DNA from: an uncultured bacterium
Lineage (GTDB): Bacteria > Bacillota_I > Bacilli_A > RFN20 > CAG-826
DNA: 64,000 bases
Assembly: GCA_949285665.1 (NCBI GenBank)
Contig: CASDYC010000001.1
Location: 815,071 to 879,070 of the forward strand
Direction of reading: 5' to 3'
Below, in pieces: positions 1-8,564 of the stretch (its first letter is position 1; each line of letters starts with the position of its first letter). Position numbers and translations under genes: made by a program. Below the pieces are notes generated by a model. The model saw nothing but the letters and a program-made list of their open reading frames with translations, was not told the DNA's origin and made no database searches.

Positions 1-836
1 TCGTAGAAGTTGAAGCAACCGCTGCTGATGTTCTTGAAGCTTTAGGTTCATTAAAAGAAGGTGAAAATGTTATTAATTTAAAGAGTGATTTAGTACTTGG
101 AAAACCAGAAAGTGGAACAACTGTATTAAATATTACTACAACTGAAAATCAATCACTTGTTTTAGATGGTAATGGCGCAACTATTGAAGTTGAAGAATCT
201 ACTGAAGCAAGCGCTGGTTATAAATACATTGATTTAGCTAATGCAAAAGGTGATGTTACGATTAGAAATATTAACTTTGTAAAAGATACACAAGGTTCAG
301 GTTATGATGATTATGGTATCTATATGGGTGCTAACACAACTGGTGATATCATAATTGAAAATTGTACATTTGCATCTAAAGGTCAAACAGGAAAATATTT
401 AACTGCTAACATTTGGTTAGATGGTGGCAACACAAATAACATCATTATTAGAAATAACGTATTTAAAAATAGAGTTATTAATATGCATGGTGGAACAGGC
501 ACAGTTAATAACGTAACTATTGAAAATAACGACTTTACTGGTATTTCATTAGTTGGTTATAACTCAATTACAGTTTCTAATTATTTACACAATACTAAAA
601 TTGTAAACAACACTTATTCAAGTGACACATCTACATATGATGATGGTTGCTTCATTTTATTCCATAAAGATTTTGCACTTGTTGCAGATGAATCTGAATC
701 ATTCAAAGATACATTAATCTCTGGAAACGTTGGAAATCCTGAAGCATTATATGTTGTCCAAAATAACCCAGATTCAGTATTCGACGATGCATTAAATTAC
801 AAGATCTTAATTCAAGATGGCATCGTAATCGAATAA
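1..836 (+). CDS. C-terminal part of a parallel beta-helix surface protein (5' partial)
   Basis: The reading frame is open from position 3 to the TAA at 834-836 and has no start in the window, so the gene begins upstream. The visible 277 residues consist of short beta-strand units rich in Asn, Ile and Val, such as VTIRNINF, DIIIENCTF, NIIIRNNVF and NVTIENNDF, spaced about 20-25 residues apart. This is the ladder pattern of right-handed parallel beta-helix (pectate-lyase or NosD-like) proteins. No catalytic residues can be assigned. A secreted or cell-surface carbohydrate-binding or adhesive role is an inference. The gene ends at a shared terminator facing the metal-efflux operon. Confidence 0.8.
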   Translation, partial: VEVEATAADVLEALGSLKEGENVINLKSDLVLGKPESGTTVLNITTTENQSLVLDGNGATIEVEESTEASAGYKYIDLANAKGDVTIRNINFVKDTQGSGYDDYGIYMGANTTGDIIIENCTFASKGQTGKYLTANIWLDGGNTNNIIIRNNVFKNRVINMHGGTGTVNNVTIENNDFTGISLVGYNSITVSNYLHNTKIVNNTYSSDTSTYDDGCFILFHKDFALVADESESFKDTLISGNVGNPEALYVVQNNPDSVFDDALNYKILIQDGIVIE

Positions 837-923
837 AATAAATAAAATAAAAAATTAGTTTTACGGAATTTTCTAATCAAAAAAATTCTACCTCACACAT
901 ATAAAAAATACACGCATACATAC

Positions 924-955
924 AAAAATGTACGGGATTAATCCCGTACATTTTT
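924..955. terminator. bidirectional rho-independent terminator
   Basis: A perfect 32-base palindrome has arms beginning AAAAATGTACGGG and a centre at 939/940, with A and T runs outside the GC core. It lies between two convergent genes (ends at 836 and 982), so it can stop transcription from both sides. Confidence 0.9.
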
Positions 956-981
956 TGCTTTACACTTTCTGGGTTATTTTA

Positions 982-2904
982 TTATTTGTTATTTTTTATT
1001 AGTCTAATAGTTAGTGCAAATAATAGAGATAAAATTAAAATACCAACATCTCCAAATATTGCAAGCCATAAACTGACATCACTTACAATTGCTAATATCA
1101 TAATAATTACTTTTACTAAAATACTAACAATAATATTAGTTATTACGACAAAATAATTGTATTTTGCAACTTTTTTTAAGAATGATATCTTAGATATTTT
1201 ATCATCTGTAATTGATATATCACTAGATTCTATTGCAATATCGCTTCCAATGCTTCCCATAGATATTCCAACACTAGCTAGTGATAAACTTGGAGCATCA
1301 TTAATTCCATCTCCAACATAAGTTACATATTTATCATTATTTTTAATTTCTTTTAGTTTATTAACTTTTTCTTCTGGTAATAATTCATAATAATAATTGT
1401 TAATATTTAAATCATGAGCTAAATTACTAACAGCATATTTATTGTCACCAGATAATATAAATGTATTTTTATAACCAGATTTATATAAATTATTAATATC
1501 TTCTTTAATATTATCTTTATATTGATCTTTTAATGATATATAACCAATTAAATTATGATTTTTAAATACAAATACATAAGTAGAATCAAGATTTAGTTTT
1601 AAATTGCTAAGTTGATTGCTGTCTAATAATTTTTTACTACCAATTTCATATAAATTATTATTTTCATCACTAGCTTCTATTTTAATACCAGCTATTTCTT
1701 TAATATTTAGTTTTAGTTCTTTAATGCTTTTATTTTTTGAATAATTTTTAATAGCTTTTGCAATAGGATGATTACTATTTAATTCTAATGAATAAATAAT
1801 ATTATTAAATTCATCAATATTATTAAAATTATTAACTAATTTTACATCATTAACATATAATTCACCTTTAGTTAATGTCCCGGTTTTATCAAAAACAATC
1901 GATTTTGATTTTCTAATAATATCTAAATAATTACCACCTTTTATTAATATTCCATTTTTAGAACATTTAGCAATACTTAACATATAAGCTAGAGGAATTG
2001 AAATTACCATTGAACAAGGACAAGAAACAACTAATAATTCGCAACCTTTATAAAACCAACTACTCCAATCACTTGGATTTAAACTAGATCCAATAACAAT
2101 TAATAATATTGCACCAAATATAACAATAGGAGTGTAAAATTTTGCAAAAGTGTGAATAAATTTTTCTGTTTTTGCCTTATTTGAAGTGGATTCTTTAATT
2201 AAATTTATAATTCTTGTAATTGTAGAGTCTTTATTTTCTTTAATTACTTTTCCTTTTATTGTATTAGTTAGGTTAAGGCTTCCAGAATATATTTCATCAT
2301 ATTTATTTTTTTCTACCGGTATTGATTCACCAGTTAAGTTTTTTTGATCAATTGAAGCAACATCTGATAATAAAATTATATCAAGAGGTATATTTTCTCC
2401 TGCAAATACGTATATTTCTTGATTAACTTTAACTTTATTTATATCTATTAATTTATATTCATTATTTTCTTTAATTCTAGCATTGTATGATTTTAATTTA
2501 ACTAAACTAGATATATCTTTTTTACTTTTATTTATTGCATAATCTTCAAATTCTTCACCGAGTTTATATAATAAAATAACTGCTAAACCTTCGGCATATT
2601 CTCCAATAATAAATGCTCCAATTGATGCAATTACCATTAAAGTGTTTTCATTAAATATATCTTTATTTATTATTCTTTTAATTCCTTGATAAATAATATC
2701 ATAAGATAATAATAAATAAACAATAATACATATTGGTAAGATTACAGCATATTTATAATTGATATTAGAATCATCAATTATTCCATTTTCAAATAATTCA
2801 TGTGTATAAGGAATAAAAGATAATATTATATAAACAATAATAAATATTGCAGAAAATATCATTACAGAATATTTAAAAAATTTTTTATTAAATTTAAATT
2901 TCAT
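982..2904 (-). CDS. heavy-metal-translocating P1B-type ATPase (CadA/ZntA family)
   Basis: This membrane pump exports soft divalent metals (Cd, Zn, Pb or Co) with ATP. Visible motifs are LTGESIPVEK (actuator), SCPCS in a membrane helix (metal-selective CPC, near residue 295), DKTGTLTKG with the phosphorylated Asp near residue 339, an HP motif in NSNHPIAKA, and GDGINDAP near residue 530. The N-terminal metal-binding domain usual in CadA is absent; it is encoded by the separate upstream gene. I place the start at the second ATG (2904), 8 bases after AAGGG; the first ATG (2910) overlaps the upstream stop as ATGA but sits only 2 bases from that site. Paired with a CPC motif and a CadC-like repressor, Cd/Zn export is most likely. 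Confidence 0.93.
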   Translation of the reverse strand: MKFKFNKKFFKYSVMIFSAIFIIVYIILSFIPYTHELFENGIIDDSNINYKYAVILPICIIVYLLLSYDIIYQGIKRIINKDIFNENTLMVIASIGAFIIGEYAEGLAVILLYKLGEEFEDYAINKSKKDISSLVKLKSYNARIKENNEYKLIDINKVKVNQEIYVFAGENIPLDIILLSDVASIDQKNLTGESIPVEKNKYDEIYSGSLNLTNTIKGKVIKENKDSTITRIINLIKESTSNKAKTEKFIHTFAKFYTPIVIFGAILLIVIGSSLNPSDWSSWFYKGCELLVVSCPCSMVISIPLAYMLSIAKCSKNGILIKGGNYLDIIRKSKSIVFDKTGTLTKGELYVNDVKLVNNFNNIDEFNNIIYSLELNSNHPIAKAIKNYSKNKSIKELKLNIKEIAGIKIEASDENNNLYEIGSKKLLDSNQLSNLKLNLDSTYVFVFKNHNLIGYISLKDQYKDNIKEDINNLYKSGYKNTFILSGDNKYAVSNLAHDLNINNYYYELLPEEKVNKLKEIKNNDKYVTYVGDGINDAPSLSLASVGISMGSIGSDIAIESSDISITDDKISKISFLKKVAKYNYFVVITNIIVSILVKVIIMILAIVSDVSLWLAIFGDVGILILSLLFALTIRLIKNNK

Positions 2905-2906
2905 AA

Positions 2907-3128
2907 TCATTGCCCTTCTATAGAAATAAGAGTTACTCCACCCTCAAATTTATCACAAACCTTTAAAATATCTTGCAAAACTTCCATATTTTCTATATCT
3001 AAATCAATTGTATTCATAAAATAATTAATATTTACATTATTAACACCTTTAATTTTCTTTAATTTATTTTCTAATGAATTAGCACAATTTATACAATCAA
3101 TTCCTTCAAATAAATAATTTAATATCAT
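2907..3128 (-). CDS. stand-alone heavy-metal-associated (HMA) domain protein
   Basis: A 73-residue protein resembles the ferredoxin-fold HMA domain of CopZ/CadA. The GIDCINCANSLE segment holds the CxxC metal-binding pair near residues 13-16, followed by a helix and the beta strand NNVNINYF. It lies between the ArsR-type regulator and the ATPase. It starts 3 bases after the regulator stop, has GAGGAGG within the regulator's last codons, and ends in TGA overlapping the ATPase start. It is probably the detached N-terminal metal-binding domain of the pump, or a small metallochaperone delivering metal to it. Confidence 0.88.
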   Translation of the reverse strand: MILNYLFEGIDCINCANSLENKLKKIKGVNNVNINYFMNTIDLDIENMEVLQDILKVCDKFEGGVTLISIEGQ

Positions 3129-3130
3129 TA

Positions 3131-3460
3131 TTATTTTTCCTCCTCATTAAATAAGTGGTCATAAGCTAAGTCTAATATACTTTCAACATGTTCATCATCT
3201 AGTGTATAAAATACTTTTACACCTATTTTTTCCCACTTAACAATTTTATTTAATTTTAAAATTGTTAATTGATGAGATAAGTTTGATTTTGTGATATTTA
3301 ATAAATCACATAAATCATTACCACATAATTTTTGATTTCTTAATGCATATATAATTTTTAATCTTGTCGGATCTTTAAAATTAGAAAAGAAATTCCCCAT
3401 TGCGTTCAATTTATCAAATTGGTTTAATTTTTTTCTAGTTAAATCTAATGAATTGCCCAT
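3131..3460 (-). CDS. ArsR/SmtB-family metal-sensing repressor (CadC/CzrA-like)
   Basis: A 109-residue winged-helix protein: residues near 25-75 give the HTH with KLCGNDLCDLL followed by the recognition helix ITKSNLSHQLTIL. The alpha-3 region holds two Cys in LCGNDLC, comparable to the ELCVCD site of CadC. The C-terminal helix DDEHVESILDLAYDHLF keeps the D-x-H-x10-H pattern of the alpha-5 zinc site. By family knowledge it dissociates from DNA on binding Zn/Cd and derepresses the operon. It is the first gene of the efflux operon and lies just downstream of a perfect inverted-repeat operator. Confidence 0.92.
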   Translation of the reverse strand: MGNSLDLTRKKLNQFDKLNAMGNFFSNFKDPTRLKIIYALRNQKLCGNDLCDLLNITKSNLSHQLTILKLNKIVKWEKIGVKVFYTLDDEHVESILDLAYDHLFNEEEK

Positions 3461-3470
3461 ATACTACCTC

Positions 3471-3528
3471 TAATAGTTGAATAGTTGTTCAACTATTAAT
3501 ATATTAGTAAATTTTAATATTTTTTCAA
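3471..3528 (-). promoter_or_regulatory. promoter and ArsR-type operator of the metal-efflux operon
   Basis: On the minus strand, TTGAAA (3528-3523) and TAATAT (3506-3501) are separated by 16 bases. Immediately downstream, 3471-3481 and 3488-3498 form a perfect 11-6-11 inverted repeat (TAATAGTTGAA / TTCAACTATTA). This resembles the imperfect palindromes bound by CadC/SmtB repressors. Overlap with the transcription start predicts direct autorepression. Confidence 0.8.
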
Positions 3529-3681
3529 TATTTTTTTTAAAAATTTAGTAATAAAACGAAAAAAAGATAAATATTTTTAAAAATTTAGTTTAGCCAAGAA
3601 TTAATATAAGGATACAAGATAACAGATAAGATAACATACAAAATAATTTTTTAAATAACTTTTAAAAATATTTGTATTAAA

Positions 3682-3706
3682 AAAGATAGCAAATTTTGCT
3701 ATCTTT
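3682..3706 (-). terminator. rho-independent terminator of the 3744-5257 genes
   Basis: AAAGATAGCAAA and TTTGCTATCTTT are perfect inverted arms around position 3694. On the minus strand the hairpin is followed by a T run (the A run at 3679-3684 on plus). It ends leftward transcription from 3744-4460. Confidence 0.75.
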
Positions 3707-3743
3707 AAAAATTTATCTTAAATAGATGTGTATTTTATCTTTT

Positions 3744-4460
3744 TTAAAGCGTCTTATTTTCTGAATCTATATTTTCTTTTGTGTCTTCTTTAACTTCTTT
3801 TGTATCAGTATTTTGATTATTTTCAATTGTATTAATGTTTTCTTTATTATTTACAAATACAAAATCAAATAAAGTATTAAATATACATAAAGTAACATCA
3901 ACAATTAATAATAAAACAATTGCAACAATAGTAAGCACAGTATTGATCATAATTAAGTAACAAATACTAGTAATTAAAAATATTACAGTTGAAATAATTT
4001 TAATAATATTTCTTGCATGATCATTAACTTTTAAGATATTTGGAAATGAAGTAATAAATAATAAAATTGAGAATATCATTGTAAATACTGAGGCAACTAC
4101 AACAGAAGTTGTATTATAAAAGGTTGTAATTGCTATAAATGCTACAACAAACATTAATAAAGCCATTAAACTTTTAACTAAAATTGAAATAAAATATTCT
4201 TTTTTTAATTCTTTTTTATTGACTAATGAAATAACATAATAAATAACAAAAGCTATTATAGAACAAGAAACAATTAATTCCATTATTCCAAGAAATAAAG
4301 TGAGCATTCCATATGGTACAAAACTTTCTCTTAAAAATTTAATACCATTAATTAGATTAGCAAAGCCATCAATAAGTAGTAATATTGAAGCAATACTTGC
4401 AAATGAGACATAAACAATATCTAATATTGTTTTTGTCAATTTAATTTCGTTTTCTTTCAT
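3744..4460 (-). CDS. multi-pass membrane protein of unknown function
   Basis: The 238 residues contain about six hydrophobic segments (roughly 10-35, 45-75, 90-110, 115-140, 150-170 and 175-205). A hydrophilic, Asn/Glu/Lys-rich tail from about residue 205 probably lies in the cytoplasm. I recognise no family motif. An AAGGAGA site lies upstream of the ATG. The gene is 59 bases downstream of the sirtuin gene on the same strand and ends before a terminator, so the two may be cotranscribed. Confidence 0.75.
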   Translation of the reverse strand: MKENEIKLTKTILDIVYVSFASIASILLLIDGFANLINGIKFLRESFVPYGMLTLFLGIMELIVSCSIIAFVIYYVISLVNKKELKKEYFISILVKSLMALLMFVVAFIAITTFYNTTSVVVASVFTMIFSILLFITSFPNILKVNDHARNIIKIISTVIFLITSICYLIMINTVLTIVAIVLLLIVDVTLCIFNTLFDFVFVNNKENINTIENNQNTDTKEVKEDTKENIDSENKTL

Positions 4461-4519
4461 AAATAAAATAATCTCCTTGATTGATAATATTATATCATTG
4501 TTAAAAACTAATGATTAAT

Positions 4520-5257
4520 TTAATTAAGTTTTGAAAATACTTTTCCAACTTTATCTTTAATAAATAGTTTTACTTTTTTATTACCTATATTTAATTCATC
4601 ATTATTAATAACTACAATATTATCTCCAAAAAAGTAATTAATTAACCCATTTGCCGGGTATACACTTAAAGAAGTGCCTGCAATTATTAATAAATCTGCT
4701 TCTTGTAAGGCAATAATTGCTTTTGTTAATACCATTTCATTAAGTGGTTCTTCATATAAAACAACATCTGGTTTAATAATTCCATTACATACACTACATC
4801 TTGGGACCCCATTAGAATTTAAAATATAATCTAAATCAAAAAATCTCCCACAGTTTTGACAGTAATTTCTATAAATTGATCCATGTAATTCAATTACGTT
4901 TTTACTACCAGCTAATTGATGTAAGCCATCAATATTTTGAGTAATTATTTTAATATTTTTACCTTCTTTTTCTTTTTTTGCTAAGTATAAGTGAGCATTA
5001 TTTGGTTTGGCATCTTTTTTAATCATAAAAGATTTATAAAATTCATAAAAAGTCTCTGTATTATTTTTAAAATAATGATGAGATAACATCTCTTCATATG
5101 GTTTATCATAAATTGATTTTAATTTATATAAACCATCTTTACTTCTAAAATCTGGAATTCCACTTTCAGTTGATACTCCAGCTCCACCAAAGAATACTAT
5201 TTTATTAGCATTATTTATTAAATCTTGTAATTCTTGTATTTTTTTATCTTGTATCAT
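4520..5257 (-). CDS. cobB: NAD-dependent protein deacylase (sirtuin, Sir2/CobB family)
   Basis: A 245-residue cytoplasmic sirtuin that removes acyl groups from lysines using NAD+. GAGVSTESGIPDFRS (25-39) is the NAD-binding signature, TQNIDGLH (106-113) follows, and His125 in ELHGS is the catalytic base. Cys133, Cys136, Cys154 and Cys157 form the zinc site. Length matches bacterial class sirtuins. There is no evident ribosome-binding site; a TATAAA at 5277-5272 (minus) lies only 14 bases before the ATG, suggesting a very short leader. Confidence 0.95.
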   Translation of the reverse strand: MIQDKKIQELQDLINNANKIVFFGGAGVSTESGIPDFRSKDGLYKLKSIYDKPYEEMLSHHYFKNNTETFYEFYKSFMIKKDAKPNNAHLYLAKKEKEGKNIKIITQNIDGLHQLAGSKNVIELHGSIYRNYCQNCGRFFDLDYILNSNGVPRCSVCNGIIKPDVVLYEEPLNEMVLTKAIIALQEADLLIIAGTSLSVYPANGLINYFFGDNIVVINNDELNIGNKKVKLFIKDKVGKVFSKLN

Positions 5258-5336
5258 ATTTTTATTTTAAATTTATATGGAAATTTTGTAAATATAAATA
5301 AAACATATTAATAACTTGGTTTATAATATTCTTTAT
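5258..5336. promoter_or_regulatory. divergent promoter region, sirtuin / flavodoxin operon
   Basis: These 79 bases separate divergent genes. On plus, TATAAT at 5322-5327 lies 9 bases before the ATG at 5337, preceded by TTGG (extended -10-like). On minus, TATAAA at 5277-5272 lies 14 bases before the sirtuin ATG. Neither gene has a Shine-Dalgarno site, so both transcripts may be leaderless or nearly so. Confidence 0.55.
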
Positions 5337-5891
5337 ATGAAAACAATAATTATTTATCACTCTGAATGCGGTCATACAAAAAGATATGCTGAAGATTTAA
5401 AAATTAGAATTGCCGCCGATGAATTAATAGAAGTTAAAAAAATGTCATTTAAGAAATTAAAACAATATGACACTATTTTTTATGGTGGAAACATAAAAAA
5501 TAATGAAATTGTTGGATTAAAAAAATTAATGAAATATTATGATAAATTAACTAATAAAAACATATTTATCTTTGGAGTTGGAATGACTGCTCAAAATAAT
5601 GATCCATATGTTAGAAATTTAGTTATTACAACTAATGATTTAGATGATAAACATGTTAGATTATATTTATTACCTGGCGGAATTAATATTAATTTATTTT
5701 CTCCATTAAAAAGATTTATGTTTAAAACTGCTTTAAAAGTTGCCAAAAAGAATGATAAAAATTTAGGTGGAAATTCTAGTCAACAAGATATGGCTTTTAA
5801 TATGTTATTAAAAGATGGAATTGACTTAGTTAATATTAATAACTTAGATAAAATGGTTATTGTTTATAATAAGGTAAAAGATAATGGATAA
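5337..5891 (+). CDS. flavodoxin-domain protein
   Basis: The 184-residue protein begins MKTIIIYHSECGHTKRYAED, the first strand and FMN-phosphate-binding loop of flavodoxin-like proteins. FYGGNIKNNEIVGLKK and NIFIFGVGMTAQ fit the later flavin loops of the protoporphyrinogen-oxidase-like/flavodoxin_5 group. It probably acts as a cytoplasmic electron carrier or small flavoprotein oxidoreductase; the substrate is unknown. I choose the ATG at 5337; an upstream in-frame TTG at 5316 would lie ahead of the -10 element. The last codons overlap the smpB start by 8 bases. Confidence 0.75.
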   Translation: MKTIIIYHSECGHTKRYAEDLKIRIAADELIEVKKMSFKKLKQYDTIFYGGNIKNNEIVGLKKLMKYYDKLTNKNIFIFGVGMTAQNNDPYVRNLVITTNDLDDKHVRLYLLPGGININLFSPLKRFMFKTALKVAKKNDKNLGGNSSQQDMAFNMLLKDGIDLVNINNLDKMVIVYNKVKDNG

Positions 5892-6351
5892 TATTAAAAT
5901 AATATCAACTAATAGAAGAGCAAATCATGATTATTTTTTATCTGATTTTTTAGAAGCTGGAATTGCCTTAAAAGGTACTGAAATAAAATCATTAAGACAT
6001 AATAATGTTAGTATTAAAGAATCGTATGTCTTTTTAAAAAATAATGAAGCTTATATTATTAATATGAATATTCCAATTTATGAAAAAGGAACAATTTTTA
6101 ATCACGAACCAAAAAGAGATCGAAAACTATTACTACATAAATCAGAAATTTATCGCTTACAAAGTAAAATTAAAGAAAAAGGTTATACAATAATTCCAAC
6201 TAAAGTATATTTAAAAAAAGGCAAAGCTAAAGTTGAAATAGCACTAGCTAAGGGTAAAAAATTATACGATAAACGAGAAACAATTAAAAAGAATGAATCA
6301 AAAAGAGAAATAGATAAATTAATGAAGGAAAAAAATAATGAAAAACGATAA
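5884..6351 (+). CDS. smpB: SsrA-binding protein SmpB
   Basis: 155 residues. SmpB binds tmRNA and helps rescue stalled ribosomes. The sequence follows the family throughout: NRRANHDYFLSDFLEAGIALKGTEIKSLR at the N terminus of the beta barrel, then SYVFLKNNEAYIINMNI, and the C-terminal tail GKAKVEIALAKGKKLYDKRE, which enters the ribosome. No tmRNA gene is visible in the window. The gene overlaps its upstream neighbour by 8 bases and folC by 14, so translation is likely coupled. Confidence 0.97.
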   Translation: MDNIKIISTNRRANHDYFLSDFLEAGIALKGTEIKSLRHNNVSIKESYVFLKNNEAYIINMNIPIYEKGTIFNHEPKRDRKLLLHKSEIYRLQSKIKEKGYTIIPTKVYLKKGKAKVEIALAKGKKLYDKRETIKKNESKREIDKLMKEKNNEKR

Positions 6352-7567
6352 AAACTTATTAGAATTCTTAAATAATAACTTAAATTATGAATATGATAAT
6401 TATAACTTTTTATCATTTTTAGATAAGATTAATTTTACCCTAGATATTCCTTTTATTCATGTAACCGGAACAAATGGTAAAACAACACTATCAAAATTAC
6501 TAAATTATGTTTATTTAGAAAATAATTATAAAGTAGGATTATTTTCTTTTAATGAATTTAATTTAATTAACTCAATAAATATAAATGGAAAAACAAAAAA
6601 TATTGAGGAATTGCAAGGAATTTATGATGAATATTATAAATTAATTAATAAATATAACTTAAATTCTTATGAGGTTTTATTCTTTATTTCATTAGTGTTG
6701 TTTAAAAAAGAAAAACTAGATTTAGTAATTATTGATACATATATGGGTGGAGAATATGATTTTACAAACATCGATGAATCTCCAATTCTTGCAATAATTA
6801 ATAATGTAGAATTAGAACATAGTGATATCTTAGGAAGATCAAAATCAGAAATTGCTTATACAAAAGGTGGAATTATAAAACCAGATTCACAAGTTTTAAT
6901 TAATGTACTTGATGAAGATTGTGAATTTGCAATTAAAGAAATTGCTAAAAAATATAAAATAAATGTTCATAAAGTTAATGAATACTATAATTATGATGTT
7001 AAAGATGAAAAATTACATGTTTCATATTTCCCATTTAAAGAATTAACATTTAATAATGCTGGTTTATATAATAGATATAATATTGCATGTTTATTAGAAG
7101 CATTATTAATATTAAAAGATAAATATAATTATGATGAAGATTTAATTCAAAAAGGAATTAATCGCTTTAATGAAATTGGCTACTATAATATTTTTAATGT
7201 TAATGATAAAAAAATAATCCTAGATAATGCTCATAATCCGGCAAGCTTAGAAGTGCTTGGAAAAACACTAGCTTATACTATAAATCAAGATATAAAAGCA
7301 ATTGCAGCGGTTGATAATTCTAAAAATATTGAAAAAATGCTTGGAATTATTCAAAAAAGAGTATCTAAATTATACCTAACAACATATGATGATATAAATG
7401 CACGAGATAAAGATGGATTTATATTATTTTTAGATGATTATGAATATTTTCAAGATTATCAAGAAATATATGATAAACTAATAAACGATGAAGAAACTAA
7501 ATTTATATTATTCACTGGTAGTGAAAAATATATATACCAAGTTTATAACAAACTATTTAAAAAATGA
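6338..7567 (+). CDS. folC: folylpolyglutamate synthase / Mur-ligase family protein FolC
   Basis: A 409-residue cytoplasmic enzyme adding glutamates to folates, which traps them in the cell. The P-loop is TGTNGKTT (43-50); IIDTYMGGEYDFTNI and the NNVELEHSDILG segment match the Mg/substrate region of FolC, and LDNAHNPASLE (around residue 294) is the typical second-domain motif. The next gene is a folate-type transporter subunit that overlaps the TGA stop (ATGA, 7564-7567), supporting a folate salvage role. I see no dihydrofolate synthesis genes nearby. The TGA here acts as a normal stop. Confidence 0.93.
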   Translation: MKNDKNLLEFLNNNLNYEYDNYNFLSFLDKINFTLDIPFIHVTGTNGKTTLSKLLNYVYLENNYKVGLFSFNEFNLINSININGKTKNIEELQGIYDEYYKLINKYNLNSYEVLFFISLVLFKKEKLDLVIIDTYMGGEYDFTNIDESPILAIINNVELEHSDILGRSKSEIAYTKGGIIKPDSQVLINVLDEDCEFAIKEIAKKYKINVHKVNEYYNYDVKDEKLHVSYFPFKELTFNNAGLYNRYNIACLLEALLILKDKYNYDEDLIQKGINRFNEIGYYNIFNVNDKKIILDNAHNPASLEVLGKTLAYTINQDIKAIAAVDNSKNIEKMLGIIQKRVSKLYLTTYDDINARDKDGFILFLDDYEYFQDYQEIYDKLINDEETKFILFTGSEKYIYQVYNKLFKK

Positions 7568-8433
7568 TTGAAAAATTTGAACTAACAAAAATCCAAAAAT
7601 TAACAATAAGCGCCTTTTTTATTGCTCTTGTAATAATATTTTCAAAATTATTATCTATTGGAAATATACCTGGTGTTCCATTTTTAAGAGTATCACTTGG
7701 ACCAACGCTATTAATCTTTGCAAGTTTATTACTAGGTCCAATTTATGGAGGAACAATTGGATTTTTATCTGATTTAATTGGATATTTCACACTTGATAGA
7801 ACCGGTTATGCATATAATCCATTATTTTCAATTACTTATATTTTATATGGAATATTACCAGCAATTCTTGTATATATCTTAAAATATAATAAAAAATTTA
7901 AACTTCCTATAATTCAAGTTATTATATTTTCTATTTTAGATATTTTTATCTTATATTTTATATTAACAACAAGTGAATTTAAGTTATATGGTAAAACTTA
8001 TAATGTTGATTTAATTATGAAAATAGTTGTGATTTGCGTTACTTTTTTATTTACTATATTATATTTTTTAATATATTTCTTCTTATACAAAAAATTTAAA
8101 ACTAATAAAGAAAACCTAGTTCTATTAAATAACATATCAATAATTAACTTCATTGTTTTATTTATAGTTCAATTAGTTATTGGAATATTAATAAAACTAT
8201 TTACATATGATGTTGATGTTTTAGTATTACTAGCAACTCAAATAATTGCTACAATTGTTGAGATTTTTATTTCTAACTATATTGTAATCTTATTATATAA
8301 TGCATGTTTGAAAATATTTAAAACTACTACAAATATCAAACTAAAAAAATCTCAACAATTAAAACAAGAAAAAATTGATAAACTAAAATCAATAATAAAA
8401 GAAGAATTAAATGACTATAAAATAAATAAGTGA
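7564..8433 (+). CDS. folT: ECF transporter substrate-binding (S) component, folate type
   Basis: 289 residues with about six membrane helices in an ECF S-component fold. FLRVSLGPTLLIFASLLLGPIYGG (conserved loop and helix) followed by GFLSDLIGYF matches the FolT family, and TKIQKLTISAFFIALV is the usual N-terminal helix. It binds folate outside the cell and works with a shared energising module (EcfA, EcfA', EcfT), which is not in the window. The overlap with folC means uptake and glutamylation are coexpressed. The C-terminal 40 residues are charged and cytoplasmic. The stop is TGA, followed at once by untranslated DNA. Confidence 0.87.
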   Translation: MIEKFELTKIQKLTISAFFIALVIIFSKLLSIGNIPGVPFLRVSLGPTLLIFASLLLGPIYGGTIGFLSDLIGYFTLDRTGYAYNPLFSITYILYGILPAILVYILKYNKKFKLPIIQVIIFSILDIFILYFILTTSEFKLYGKTYNVDLIMKIVVICVTFLFTILYFLIYFFLYKKFKTNKENLVLLNNISIINFIVLFIVQLVIGILIKLFTYDVDVLVLLATQIIATIVEIFISNYIVILLYNACLKIFKTTTNIKLKKSQQLKQEKIDKLKSIIKEELNDYKINK

Positions 8434-8564
8434 TTAATATTATATCACTAAAATTTAGTAATTAATATCTTTTATTCTTGTTTTAAAAATAAAGTATTTA
8501 TTGATTTAAAATTATATTTTAAAACTTTAAAATATTAATAAAGGAAAAACGGAGGAGTTTTATA

